A stretch of 47,493 nt of DNA from Gammaproteobacteria bacterium (GTDB taxonomy: Bacteria > Pseudomonadota > Gammaproteobacteria > JAGOUN01): contig JAJOJD010000019.1 of NCBI GenBank assembly GCA_021208965.1, positions 1 through 47,493 of the forward strand, in the 5' to 3' direction. The notes beneath the pieces were generated by a model. It saw only the letters and a program-made list of their open reading frames with translations. It had not been told where the DNA came from and ran no database searches. The stretch's first letter is position 1. Each line of letters opens with the position of its first letter. Shown in pieces: positions 18,001 to 26,175 of this stretch. The position numbers and the translations under genes were made by a program.

Positions 18001-20694
18001 CTAGAATCGCAGGATATTTTATCTGCTAAAGAAATCGACGCACTTAAGGTTATTCAAGAAGCTTCTTCATTGCTTAGAGCGGACAATCAAGATCTGATTG
18101 ATGACCTATGGATAAAAGCTCAGCAGCAGGAGGTTGTTGCGACGCTTAATAATGATGCAATCACGCAGGAACAACAACCGATTACGCATATTCTTGGCTT
18201 GGAGATTACTCTTCAAAGCTTGAAACCTCGGGCAAAGCATAAAAAACACGAGCGGGCTGAGCAACAAGCTTTGGTTGAAAGGATCCTAGTCCCTGGTGAT
18301 GGTGGAAAAAGACCTAGTGACTCTGGTTTGCCGGCACGTCCGGCATCTATTCGAATAACTACTGAGACAAACAAGAGCGATGCGCTTCAACTCGAGTATC
18401 AAGGTCTTTTAGATGCCTTGGCGGCGGGTGCTTTTCCAGAAACATTCGAGGGCAGACCGGTTTTCTATGAGCAAAAAACTGAATGTAAAAACCTAAATTT
18501 TGTACAACTTAAAACATTACTTCATGAAAAAATCAAGGAAAAATCGAAAAATTTCAGGATAAAGCTGAATTCTGAACAACTGACCGCCTGCGTTCAAGAA
18601 ATATACAAATCGGTTTCTATGAAATATACGGAGTTTAAGAATCACGGTGATCAGAATCCTCGTGACATTCGATCCATTTTAGCAGGAAAACATTATAATG
18701 ACCGCACTCTCGCTGTATTTGCGCCGCAATTTGCAGAAAGATTGCATATTATCCAAAACGAGTGTCGCGATCTTCCTGTTGCCGAGAGTGATGCTCCGCG
18801 AACAGGGGTGCCTAGTGTCCAGGATGATATAGACGCCATTTCTCTTGATTCTATTCCTTCGGATATCGAACTCGACCCCGAGCCCGAGGAGGATTCGGAC
18901 TCAACTCTAGATCATGGGGCAGGTTCAGCAGAACTCAACCGTGCTGTTCTTGCAGATGCCGTGAAAGAAACCATTCAGTGGTTGTTAAAACCGGATCCAC
19001 GCCCTGATAATGCGCCAGATGCGTTGAAGAACTTGATTGATGTCTATCAACTGACTCCTCAGCTTATTCAAGAGAAACGAAACGAATTGACGCGCATAAC
19101 CGTTGATTATTTTAAGCGGCGATTAGCGATGATCAAAGCGGGCAAATATCACGACTGTTTAAAACATATTGAGACCTATTCTACGCAAGATGTACCTGAT
19201 GAATTACACTATTTTATATGTCGGTTAAATTTTGATATCGCTGCTGAGAAACCTTCATTCGAAGAAACCAAAGGTGAGGTGGCTAATACACTTGAGTCTA
19301 TTCAAGACTGGAGAGCCTTGCCGCCCTATTACCGTGAGTTTTTATGGGTCGTGGTTGAGTCTTTCATGATCAGAACAGAAAACCGTTTTGACATTGATCT
19401 AACAAAACTAACCGGGTTAAGCATTCTTCTTCCTGATGCCATCGCCTTGGGATTGTATTGTTACGTTCAAATGACAGATGTTGAACGGAGTCAAAATGCA
19501 GCAACGTTGTTACAGACCCTCGCACAGTTGGTTTTAGAGGAATATCAACATCATAAGCCCCCTAATACTACGGTTCGTGGTAAATTTATCGAGGATCTTG
19601 AAGCGACACAGCAAATTTTTTCTAATCCGAAAAATATTGGTTCTGATATTAATCGACATGCATTACGTTTGTATTATCAGATTTATACTTTGATGCAGAT
19701 CGAATTTCAGGCTTGGAATTTTAATGATTCATTATTTGCTAAATTGATTTTGAATGAACTGCATTTGAACATGTTAGCGCATCCTGATTATCTTGAGTGG
19801 CATAGAAATATTTTAGATAATCGGCATTATGATTCACCGGTCGATCATCTTTTATATCATAGAATTACGGATGGACACACGGCACAGAACGCTCGTCAGT
19901 TTTACTGGAGGTATTTTGAACCTAATTTGACAGCGCTTCAAGCCCAGCGTTATTGGTGGTCAGATGATTATACAAATGTTGCCAAACAACGTTCTATTAA
20001 GGCCCCTACGTTTAGGGCAGAAGCCACGGTTGTTCACATATTTTTCACCTTATTGACCTCAGCATCCGGGAATTTGATTGAAATCATCGCAAAAAATGTA
20101 CGTTATTATGACGATGAAAAAAAGAAGATGTGCCATCATGATCAAACGCTGAGTATTATTGACCAGGTGGGGTTTATTTTTACTTTATACAATACTCCAA
20201 CCACAGATTCTTCTCCTTATGGCAGAGCGTCAAAATTGTTACGATTAGATGAGCATAAGGACGTGCTGTTGTTGAAAGCATATCAAGCGCTGACTCGTCT
20301 GGTGAACTATGAGGGAGAAACGAATCAAAAGAAACGTGATTCGCACGATAGGGCATATGGCATTGTCTCTGGTTATCAAGTAGCGCTGTTGGAAGATATT
20401 AAGACTATCCTTAAAACGAATGATGACATTCGTGATAACTATATTAAATCTCTCACTATTATGGCCACCGATTCAAAAGAACCAGAACCGATGGCTGCGG
20501 ATGTTTTTGCATTTATTTGTTCGGTATTGCGGAAAGACAGGCCTGAGCCTTGGTCGCCAGTCAAGCGGACATTATTTTCGACGTCTTCATCTACCAAGAA
20601 GAGCAATAGTAATAATACAGCGCCTAATCTGCTCAGGAGAAGGATCAATCCTGAATCATATTCTTTGCTATTAACAAACAATGGGAAACGATAG
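15067..20694 (+). CDS. Giant protein with N-terminal OTU-like cysteine protease signature; candidate Dot/Icm effector
   Basis: The product is 1,875 residues from the ATG at 15067, which has AGAGG seven bases upstream. The N-terminal 190 residues look like an OTU deubiquitinase-type protease. PRDGECGYTAIG (Asp18, Cys21) corresponds to the OTU D-G-x-C active-site helix, and LFVNGNHFDRLE (Asn180-His181) to the catalytic histidine strand. The rest is predicted mainly helical, without clear membrane segments. An acidic linker spans about residues 1258-1285, and the C-terminus is rich in Ser, Asn and Arg. I recognise no other domain. Large size, a eukaryotic-type domain and a T4BSS-bearing genome fit a translocated effector, but that is inference. 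It heads a tight three-gene unit. Confidence 0.8.
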   Translation: MFDQSQEKQIKLRIIPRDGECGYTAIGKNREEVISVLRNNVSLDITDAIANNVAETADTGFNAWLRDPRHSTQDGASDFNAKVDEYHGDRSPEVLDGLKVYISVNPQVRQLYLNYNSQRAIFVHPQLLLKYAQHSGMQLYIWQLDRSDQLVPMRNDEGDFSSSHTDRATSRMDILFVNGNHFDRLETTGFRQDETLEGQTITVGTPRMREVKNPIVPIPLMPSLSTPSSPETVFASSPLMPADTGLLSWVDLLGQTRGRLAPPQDDPDRALNVDIPPSPDRNKTHPLTQDLMFAYVNQLMVVLTNKTNAIDKSIAPKTDKDVDKVGKIKAKIESLKKFTATSIGELFDNDFVQVLSIKRGPQLPNTFGEVVSETSVGFLRENPFSLMRQHAVLNALTKMTLSTEDERTVNEYLGLTCQVIEKIRPVLTGLYHQGEKLKDSMQSLMDFAQKNPDYASLIRVLFLLCFDISRYSHNERRKNLFNAQKLLTLKEWVFNSQTDIVPLDIEAFLRESAKQCHPHDLRLCLAALIEIDAATKYFDFEYTLKVHDAQTDAIRIHVGKFMHHYMPPVPISSPPELAEMSSIDLLSTGNFGQVISFKQALSSNVSFPTAFSPSMSLAFAWGTSSINPITLKTLALLSTEADLFEWLDALQKSECYPVGLLNSKMLEVINEFKSKPFNSENDYSFKIIDDVAVLGHENGVSSVEDFQKMTAYLYALLDFGKAVYYFWHSEYSKKATEAISDPLKALYAVTYSAVYYIQQFTNILGVFLLKLQLSSSDRQKKIEQLEKLQAQVKNFLEFVRSHIISSEETHNEIKTILGNHVDLSSPGFRTQLMTKIGRGDWEFVLQALFTLEHHQPQVEEDINTICRDIFKRTGEASWENLAPIFYDSQSSIYLHGLYLYYAVTLPNPPLMGCMKIAVFGFAYPSYATIPANRRLFAGLVIRAFSKIVSIEDSTIRDDRILHLTPNEKRAYTQALEYLLESQDILSAKEIDALKVIQEASSLLRADNQDLIDDLWIKAQQQEVVATLNNDAITQEQQPITHILGLEITLQSLKPRAKHKKHERAEQQALVERILVPGDGGKRPSDSGLPARPASIRITTETNKSDALQLEYQGLLDALAAGAFPETFEGRPVFYEQKTECKNLNFVQLKTLLHEKIKEKSKNFRIKLNSEQLTACVQEIYKSVSMKYTEFKNHGDQNPRDIRSILAGKHYNDRTLAVFAPQFAERLHIIQNECRDLPVAESDAPRTGVPSVQDDIDAISLDSIPSDIELDPEPEEDSDSTLDHGAGSAELNRAVLADAVKETIQWLLKPDPRPDNAPDALKNLIDVYQLTPQLIQEKRNELTRITVDYFKRRLAMIKAGKYHDCLKHIETYSTQDVPDELHYFICRLNFDIAAEKPSFEETKGEVANTLESIQDWRALPPYYREFLWVVVESFMIRTENRFDIDLTKLTGLSILLPDAIALGLYCYVQMTDVERSQNAATLLQTLAQLVLEEYQHHKPPNTTVRGKFIEDLEATQQIFSNPKNIGSDINRHALRLYYQIYTLMQIEFQAWNFNDSLFAKLILNELHLNMLAHPDYLEWHRNILDNRHYDSPVDHLLYHRITDGHTAQNARQFYWRYFEPNLTALQAQRYWWSDDYTNVAKQRSIKAPTFRAEATVVHIFFTLLTSASGNLIEIIAKNVRYYDDEKKKMCHHDQTLSIIDQVGFIFTLYNTPTTDSSPYGRASKLLRLDEHKDVLLLKAYQALTRLVNYEGETNQKKRDSHDRAYGIVSGYQVALLEDIKTILKTNDDIRDNYIKSLTIMATDSKEPEPMAADVFAFICSVLRKDRPEPWSPVKRTLFSTSSSTKKSNSNNTAPNLLRRRINPESYSLLLTNNGKR

Positions 20695-20696
20695 CG

Positions 20697-21260
20697 TTGA
20701 AACAAGACAGTGATCGTACGTTTGCTATTGAACAACTAGAAAAAAATATTCGGCGTTATTATTTGTTTGATGAATATTATACCTATGTTAGGACTTCCTA
20801 TAATCCCTCGCTAACGGTGACTTTAAACGATTTCGACCAGAGACTCTCTTTATTGACGATTTTGGTGGAGTATCCTTATGCAACTCATCCAACCCGAGAG
20901 GAGGTTATACGCTTTGTTTGTGAGGCATATAACGATTCTGGCTTAAATGATGAGAAAAAAGTTTTGATTAACACTCGTATACAGAGCGCGATTGTGGAAA
21001 TTTATGGCAAAAATATTCCGCGGGAGGTTCTTGATTCTGTTCAGAGTCTGACTGCGGCTGTAGGTTCGTCTCAGACTGATGTTGAGCGTCCGACTGAGCA
21101 AATAAATGCTTCGTTCGAGGAACAAAGAGAACGGTTGTTGCCTGTTTCGACTTTTTTTTATCGTGCCCTGCGGCGGATATATTTTTTGAGGGCATCGGGC
21201 GATCATACAGATGAAGGACAAAACCTTTTAGGTAGAGGCAATGGCAGTAATGAGCTATAA
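20697..21260 (+). CDS. Unknown protein, second gene of the OTU-led operon
   Basis: This 187-residue reading starts at TTG two bases after the stop of the giant gene, with GGGA about ten bases upstream, so translational coupling is likely. The protein is soluble and helix-rich, with aromatic residues near the N-terminus (RRYYLFDEYYTYV) and a Gly/Asn-rich tail. I recognise no family. It could be a chaperone or partner of the upstream protein, or a detached piece of a once longer one. The evidence for being coding is its uninterrupted frame and tight spacing with both neighbours (3 bp before the next ATG). Confidence 0.65.
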   Translation: MKQDSDRTFAIEQLEKNIRRYYLFDEYYTYVRTSYNPSLTVTLNDFDQRLSLLTILVEYPYATHPTREEVIRFVCEAYNDSGLNDEKKVLINTRIQSAIVEIYGKNIPREVLDSVQSLTAAVGSSQTDVERPTEQINASFEEQRERLLPVSTFFYRALRRIYFLRASGDHTDEGQNLLGRGNGSNEL

Positions 21261-21263
21261 ACA

Positions 21264-22616
21264 ATGAATAGTGGACAATCTTTTGCCCATCCATGGCAGA
21301 TATTAGAAACCGTGACAGTTAATGATCCGCAAATTGTTTTATCGCTCGAGATTAAAGCGGCGATTTTACAGTTGTGTCATAATTCAGATATTAATGCACC
21401 ACAAACAAAAAAGAATCTTAAGATTGGTATTAAACAAAATTCTTGTACCGTTACCTCTATCTATGATGATTTGTTTTTTTTGATGGTCGCTGTGTTGTCT
21501 TGCCAGTCTTTAAATGTCGATCATGCTTCTGCAAGAAAGATTTTAGAGACACTGTGCTTGAAAAAACAGGAGTATCAGGATCTTATTCGTGGCTTTCCAC
21601 AGGTTGGCCTCTCGGATTTAAGAAATCTCTCATTAGAATATATGTTAAATGATGTCGATAACTGTTACGGTTATGCCATTTTCGTCGCGGATACGCTTAA
21701 AGAGATATTAAGGTCTTCTACTGCGCTCATGCTTGAACAAAAATGGCTGATGCTACGATCGGTCGCGGATTATAATCGGAAGGTATTTTCGTGTTTTGCG
21801 TTGGCGATTCCTGTGTTAGGTGTTTTGCGCGTCGAAGACGATAATGACAGTGTTTGTCGAGAGTTGTTAAACTTAATTTTGAACCAAGAGAGCAGTTTAT
21901 CGCAATCGAGCTTTGATGAGGCGCAAAGAGTGTGGCGCAATGAAATACTGTCTCTCTGGGGTGCCGCAGATCAGATAGACCCTTCCACGAAGACAGGTAT
22001 TTTATGGGGAAGCTTATATCCTGACAGTGGTCCTATTCCCAATATGACTCACAATACTCTGGCAAAAATATTCACCTTATGTGCGCGCGGAGAAACGATT
22101 GACCAGCGTGTTGACAGTGTTTTTCCACCGGCAATCGATTTTATCGAGAATCAATTCAGTGAGCTTTCTCGTCCTCGACTTTCTTTTTTTCGTGCTCAGC
22201 AAAACCCTTCTGATTATGTTGATACAATAAAGGGATGGCTAGTCCCCAATCGTGACGACCCTCCTTATGCCTTAGCTTTATACTGTTTATATCGAAAGGG
22301 ACCTATTTTAGACTGTGAATATTCACTGATTCGTCAGCATTTGGCGCAGTTGCATGCGCACTTACCTGTGATCACAGAAAAAACTCATAAGAATGCAAAT
22401 CAGATAAGTGAGGCAGCGATGGCGCTCATTCAGAATCATCTAGAGAAAGACTTGAGCCGCACGATCGACAAAAATGATGTAGCAAGTTTAGCCTATTATG
22501 AACCGTTGGTTAAATATCAGGGATCTTATCTGACGAATGATCATCCTCATCTTGAAAAAGTGTTTAGCCTTTTTGCGGAATACGCAGAAGAACGGTATTT
22601 TAATCAGAGATATTAA
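21264..22616 (+). CDS. Unknown protein, third gene of the OTU-led operon
   Basis: The 450-residue helical protein starts at an ATG three bases after the preceding stop. There is no signal peptide, obvious membrane helix or recognisable catalytic motif. A segment PPYALALYCLYRK followed by a leucine-rich helix resembles DAIALGLYCYVQM in the C-terminal third of the giant protein, hinting at a shared helical module (weak, by eye). It ends 28 bp before ribD. The three genes together look like an accessory insertion between ygfB and the riboflavin genes. Confidence 0.72.
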   Translation: MNSGQSFAHPWQILETVTVNDPQIVLSLEIKAAILQLCHNSDINAPQTKKNLKIGIKQNSCTVTSIYDDLFFLMVAVLSCQSLNVDHASARKILETLCLKKQEYQDLIRGFPQVGLSDLRNLSLEYMLNDVDNCYGYAIFVADTLKEILRSSTALMLEQKWLMLRSVADYNRKVFSCFALAIPVLGVLRVEDDNDSVCRELLNLILNQESSLSQSSFDEAQRVWRNEILSLWGAADQIDPSTKTGILWGSLYPDSGPIPNMTHNTLAKIFTLCARGETIDQRVDSVFPPAIDFIENQFSELSRPRLSFFRAQQNPSDYVDTIKGWLVPNRDDPPYALALYCLYRKGPILDCEYSLIRQHLAQLHAHLPVITEKTHKNANQISEAAMALIQNHLEKDLSRTIDKNDVASLAYYEPLVKYQGSYLTNDHPHLEKVFSLFAEYAEERYFNQRY

Positions 22617-22644
22617 TATTTCCAGTTAAGGGATACGACACATC

Positions 22645-23634
22645 ATGCATCATTATATGGAGCACGCCTTATCGTTAGCTGTTCGAACCATGGCTTATAC
22701 GTCACCTAATCCTCGCGTTGGTTGTGTGATCGTGAAAGATGGTCATATTATTGGTGAAGGATGGCATAATGGGCCAGGGACAGACCATGCGGAAGTGATG
22801 GCACTTAAATCCGTCAGAGGTATGGTTCAAGGGGCGGATGTTTATGTCACGTTAGAGCCGTGCTGTCATTATGGTCGTACGCCTCCGTGTACAGAGGCCT
22901 TAATTGCCGCAAAAGTTGGACGTGTGTATATTGCCCATCTCGATCCTAATCCCCTGGTCTCTGGGAAAGGTGTGCAAATGCTTGAAGCCTCAGGAATCAT
23001 TGTTGAGCACGGCTTTTTAAGCGATGCGGCTGAAAAGATCAATCGTTATTATTTGCATTTCATGCGAAAACAGCGCCCCTATGTTGTTTGTAAATGGGCC
23101 ATGTCCTTGGATGGGTATATGACCACCGCAAAAACGGATGATAGACAGATCAGTTCACTCGAAAGTCAACAGCACAATCATTTATTGCGTCATCAAGTCG
23201 ATGCGATTTTAATTGGTTATAACACGGCATTATTAGACAATCCACAATTAACGACTCGTTTTTTTCAGGATGGTATAGAGGCTCGCTATCCCGTACGCTT
23301 AGTATTGGATAGTCGTGGTCAGTTACCCTCGTCGCTCACTATTTTTTCGCCTGATCTCCCAGGAAAAACAATCGTGGTGACAACGAGCCAATCATCATTA
23401 GCGTGGAGAAACGCTTGTGAAGACGCTAATATTGAGGTTTGGATCGTTGATAGTGTGGATGGCCGTGTGTCACTCCAGCATTTGATGCAGTGTTGTTATG
23501 CAAAACGCCTGTTGAGTTTGTTAGTTGAAGGTGGTCGTACGGTACATGAGGCTTTTTTTCGTGAAAATCTTGTCGATGAAGTGCGTGCTTATATTGCGCC
23601 CGTGATCATTGGCGGGATGATACGAAAAAAATAA
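22645..23634 (+). CDS. ribD: Riboflavin biosynthesis deaminase/reductase RibD, C-terminally short
   Basis: RibD deaminates and then reduces the pyrimidine intermediate of riboflavin synthesis. The N-terminal deaminase domain has its zinc ligands in HAEVMAL and EPCCHYGRTPPC. The reductase domain follows from about residue 148 (KWAMSLDGYM, ISS, LVEGGRTVHEAFF). The protein ends at 329 residues, just after APVIIGG, with MIRKK in place of the usual last 35 or so residues. No frame in the 24 bp before ribE restores them, so this is a deletion rather than a frameshift. Activity of the reductase half is uncertain. No FMN riboswitch is visible upstream. Confidence 0.92.
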   Translation: MHHYMEHALSLAVRTMAYTSPNPRVGCVIVKDGHIIGEGWHNGPGTDHAEVMALKSVRGMVQGADVYVTLEPCCHYGRTPPCTEALIAAKVGRVYIAHLDPNPLVSGKGVQMLEASGIIVEHGFLSDAAEKINRYYLHFMRKQRPYVVCKWAMSLDGYMTTAKTDDRQISSLESQQHNHLLRHQVDAILIGYNTALLDNPQLTTRFFQDGIEARYPVRLVLDSRGQLPSSLTIFSPDLPGKTIVVTTSQSSLAWRNACEDANIEVWIVDSVDGRVSLQHLMQCCYAKRLLSLLVEGGRTVHEAFFRENLVDEVRAYIAPVIIGGMIRKK

Positions 23635-23658
23635 TCGCAACAACAGCAGGAGATACGT

Positions 23659-24255
23659 ATGTACGCGGGTATTGTTGAAGGGTTAGGGCGTATTATGGCC
23701 ATACGTCGGTTTGATAAAAGAATGCAGTTGGTTTTTCAAGTCTTATTTCCGTGCGATGATCTCAAGCTTGGCGATAGTATTTCAGTAAACGGTGTGTGTT
23801 TAACGGTAGCGGATATCAACCATGAACAAATAGCCGTGGATATCGTGGATGAAACACTGCAAAAAACAAATTTAGGTGTGTTATCAAAAGAGAGTGTGGT
23901 GAACTTGGAACGGTGTTTAAAAGTGGGCGATCGGATAGGTGGCCATTTTGTGAGCGGCCATGTTGATAGTACAGGCGAAATTATCGCGATTAATCCTGTC
24001 GACGGCGCGTATAATCTCACCATTCGTTTACCGCAATCACTAATCAAATTTATTGCGCCCAAGGGGTCTGTTACGATCGATGGAATGAGTATTACGGTGG
24101 TTAATGTTTTTAGCGATAGTTTTTCTGTGACGCTGATTCCTTATACCGTAGAACACACGGTTGCGAACAGTTATGTGGTTGGCGCGCGAGTGAATCTAGA
24201 AGTCGATATGCTGGCAAAGTATCTTGACCAACTGCACCGAGGAGAATTGTCATGA
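23659..24255 (+). CDS. ribE: Riboflavin synthase alpha subunit
   Basis: The enzyme dismutates two 6,7-dimethyl-8-ribityllumazine molecules into riboflavin. The 198-residue protein shows the two-fold barrel repeat: MYAGIVEGLG, GDSISVNGVCLTV, then VGDRIGGHFVSGHVD, KGSVTIDGMSITV and LIPYTVEHT. A GCAGGAG ribosome site precedes the ATG. It lies 24 bp after ribD and overlaps ribBA by four bases (ATGA). Confidence 0.96.
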   Translation: MYAGIVEGLGRIMAIRRFDKRMQLVFQVLFPCDDLKLGDSISVNGVCLTVADINHEQIAVDIVDETLQKTNLGVLSKESVVNLERCLKVGDRIGGHFVSGHVDSTGEIIAINPVDGAYNLTIRLPQSLIKFIAPKGSVTIDGMSITVVNVFSDSFSVTLIPYTVEHTVANSYVVGARVNLEVDMLAKYLDQLHRGELS

Positions 24256-25452
24256 CCGTGCTTAATCGTGCGATACGTGCCATTAAAAAAGGCAAAATGG
24301 TTATTCTCGTGGATGATCAACATCGCGAAAATGAAGGCGATTTGGTTGTCGCTGGAGAATACGCGACGCCTAAAGTCATTAATTTTATGCTGACCCATGC
24401 CAGAGGGGTCGTCTGTTTTAGTATGTCAGAAGAAAAGGCCAAACAGTTGCAACTTCGTCGTTTATCTACTACTGGCCACAGTGTTTTTAATACGCCATTT
24501 GGTATGCCGTTTGACGCTGCTCAAGGGATTACTACCGGTGTTTCGGCGATGGAACGCTCCCACAGTATTCGTGTCGCGACGCAAGCAGCGGCCTTTGCGG
24601 ATGATTTGGTCACGCCAGGGCATATTGCCTCATTAATTGCGAACCCTTTAGGTGTATTGGCGAGACGAGGGCATACCGAAGGAAGTGTTGACTTAATGAG
24701 TCTTGCGGGTATGCAAGGGCCTGCCGTGATTTGCGAAATCTTGAATGAAAATGGATCGATGGCTAGAGGGCCAGCATTACAGGCTTTTTCAGAAAAACAT
24801 AAGATTCCGATGGTGTCTATTCAGGATATTGCTCAATACCGTAAGCGTTATGAAGAGCATTTGACATGTTCGAGTACCATTACCTTGCCTACGGAATCGT
24901 TGGGGGTATTAACTGTGCAAGCCTTTGTTAACCCTGTTGATCAGAGTGAGGGGCTTGCGATTTACCCTGAAAACTTTATGCCGAATCAACCAGCACTGGT
25001 ACGTATACATTCCAGCTGTTTTACGGGTGATTTATTGGGATCATTACGCTGTGATTGTGGCGGGCAGCTGATACAAGGATTGCAGCGGATTATTCATCAC
25101 GGAGGGGTGATGATTTACCTCAATCAAGAAGGCCGAGGAATGGGCCTAGCTAAAAAAATAGAGGCGTATGCGTTGCAAGAAAAAGGTTTAGATACCGTAG
25201 AAGCTAATCTAGCGCTTGGATTCAAGGAAGATCAGCGGGATTATTGGCTCGCGGCACAAATGTTAAAAAAAAATGGGTATAAACAATATCCGGCTAATGA
25301 CCAATAACCCTAATAAAATTGAGCAGCTTGAAGCTTACGGCATTCGTGTCCGTCGGCGAGAGCCACTACTTATAGCACCAGTGAAAGAAAACGAGCGCTA
25401 TTTAAAAACAAAGCAAACAAAACTTGGCCATATTCTTAGCGGAGAAAAGTAG
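24252..25452 (+). CDS. ribBA: RibBA (DHBP synthase / GTP cyclohydrolase II), frameshifted in an A9 run
   Basis: This two-domain enzyme feeds both branches of riboflavin synthesis. The RibB half (about 1-200) shows DDQHRENEGDLVVAGEYAT, GVSAMERSHSI, TPGHIASL and RRGHTEGSVDL. The RibA half has RIHSSCFTGDLLGSLRCDCGGQL (zinc cysteines) and YLNQEGRGMGLAKKI. The frame breaks at A9 25265-25273. With eight As it continues MGINNIRLMTNNPNKI, the normal RibA tail, to a stop at 25452, giving 399 residues. As sequenced it stops at 25307 with 351. The restored end lies one base before ribH, which supports the correction. Confidence 0.93.
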
Positions 25453-25453
25453 A

Positions 25454-25921
25454 ATGAAGATTTTTTCGGGAGCGGTTAAATCATTAAATAAACGTGTTGC
25501 GGTTGTTGTGAGTGAGTTTAATCACGACATTACCTCCGCTTTGTTGCAAGGGGCTGTAGAGACGTTGCGATCGTATCTTCCAAGCGAAAATATTGTGATT
25601 ATTTGGGTTCCTGGGGCAGTTGAAATTCCTTTGATGGTTCAGCGTATCGCTAAACAATATGATGCTGTGATTGCATTAGGAGCCGTGATTTATGGTGAAA
25701 CCGATCATTACCACTATGTTTGCCAACAAGTTAATCAGGGGTGTCAACGTGTTATGTTGGATGAATCTTTACCGGTTATTTTTGGAGTATTAACGGTTCA
25801 GTCACGAGAGTTGGCTTTGGCTCGAGTAGGAGGAAAAAAGGGGCATGTGGGCGTTGAGTCGGCTGAAGCAGCGATCAAAATGTTAGATCTCTTGATGATG
25901 ATTGATGCGGAGTCTGTATAA
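25454..25921 (+). CDS. ribH: Lumazine synthase (RibH)
   Basis: RibH condenses the pyrimidine product of RibD with DHBP to 6,7-dimethyl-8-ribityllumazine and forms icosahedral or pentameric shells. The 155-residue protein has WVPGAVEIPL, ALGAVIYGETDHYHYV, IFGVLTV and GVESAEAA. I chose ATG 25454 over the in-frame TTG at 25424 because GGAGAA lies seven bases upstream and MKIFSGAVKS is a normal N-terminus. It is the last gene of the riboflavin unit. Confidence 0.96.
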   Translation: MKIFSGAVKSLNKRVAVVVSEFNHDITSALLQGAVETLRSYLPSENIVIIWVPGAVEIPLMVQRIAKQYDAVIALGAVIYGETDHYHYVCQQVNQGCQRVMLDESLPVIFGVLTVQSRELALARVGGKKGHVGVESAEAAIKMLDLLMMIDAESV

Positions 25922-25966
25922 ACCCCTCCAGAAAAATATCGCCTTTTTTTCACGAAAGGAGCACGC

Positions 25967-26017
25967 ATGAGTAATAGATGTCGTGATGAACGCTTCAATT
26001 TGGGGGTTGAAACGTAA
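25967..26017 (+). CDS. Possible 16-residue leader peptide upstream of ftsY
   Basis: ATG at 25967 is preceded by a strong AAAGGAG at the right distance and encodes 16 residues ending at TAA 26017. Nothing is recognised in the peptide. It may be translated, but a chance SD is equally possible. Confidence 0.25.
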   Translation: MSNRCRDERFNLGVET

Positions 26018-26029
26018 CAAGGAGATATT

Positions 26030-26140
26030 ATGAGGAGGGGAAAGCTAAGAATATCAAGGTGTATCATGAATTGCAATAGCTCAGCTCTCCCAAGACATCG
26101 TTATGATGAATGGAATGGTGGTACTCGTGGGCGTTTGTGA
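26030..26140 (+). CDS. Possible 36-residue small ORF upstream of ftsY (RsmD-like start?)
   Basis: ATG at 26030 has AAGGAG five to six bases upstream and encodes a basic 36-residue peptide beginning MRRGKLRI. That start resembles the N-terminus of RsmD, the 16S rRNA methyltransferase often encoded beside ftsY, but the similarity stops there. It could be the stub of a deleted rsmD gene or a coincidence. Confidence 0.25.
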   Translation: MRRGKLRISRCIMNCNSSALPRHRYDEWNGGTRGRL

Positions 26141-26175
26141 GTATGATAAGCTGCTTTTAACGGACAGTTGTATTT

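Noticed and set aside
22617-22644. FMN riboswitch upstream of ribD
   Set aside because: Only 28 bp separate the preceding gene from ribD, too short for an RFN element, and none of its conserved stems is visible.
24110-24398. Minus-strand readings across the ribE/ribBA junction
   Set aside because: They overlap two conserved enzymes in antisense and encode nothing recognisable.
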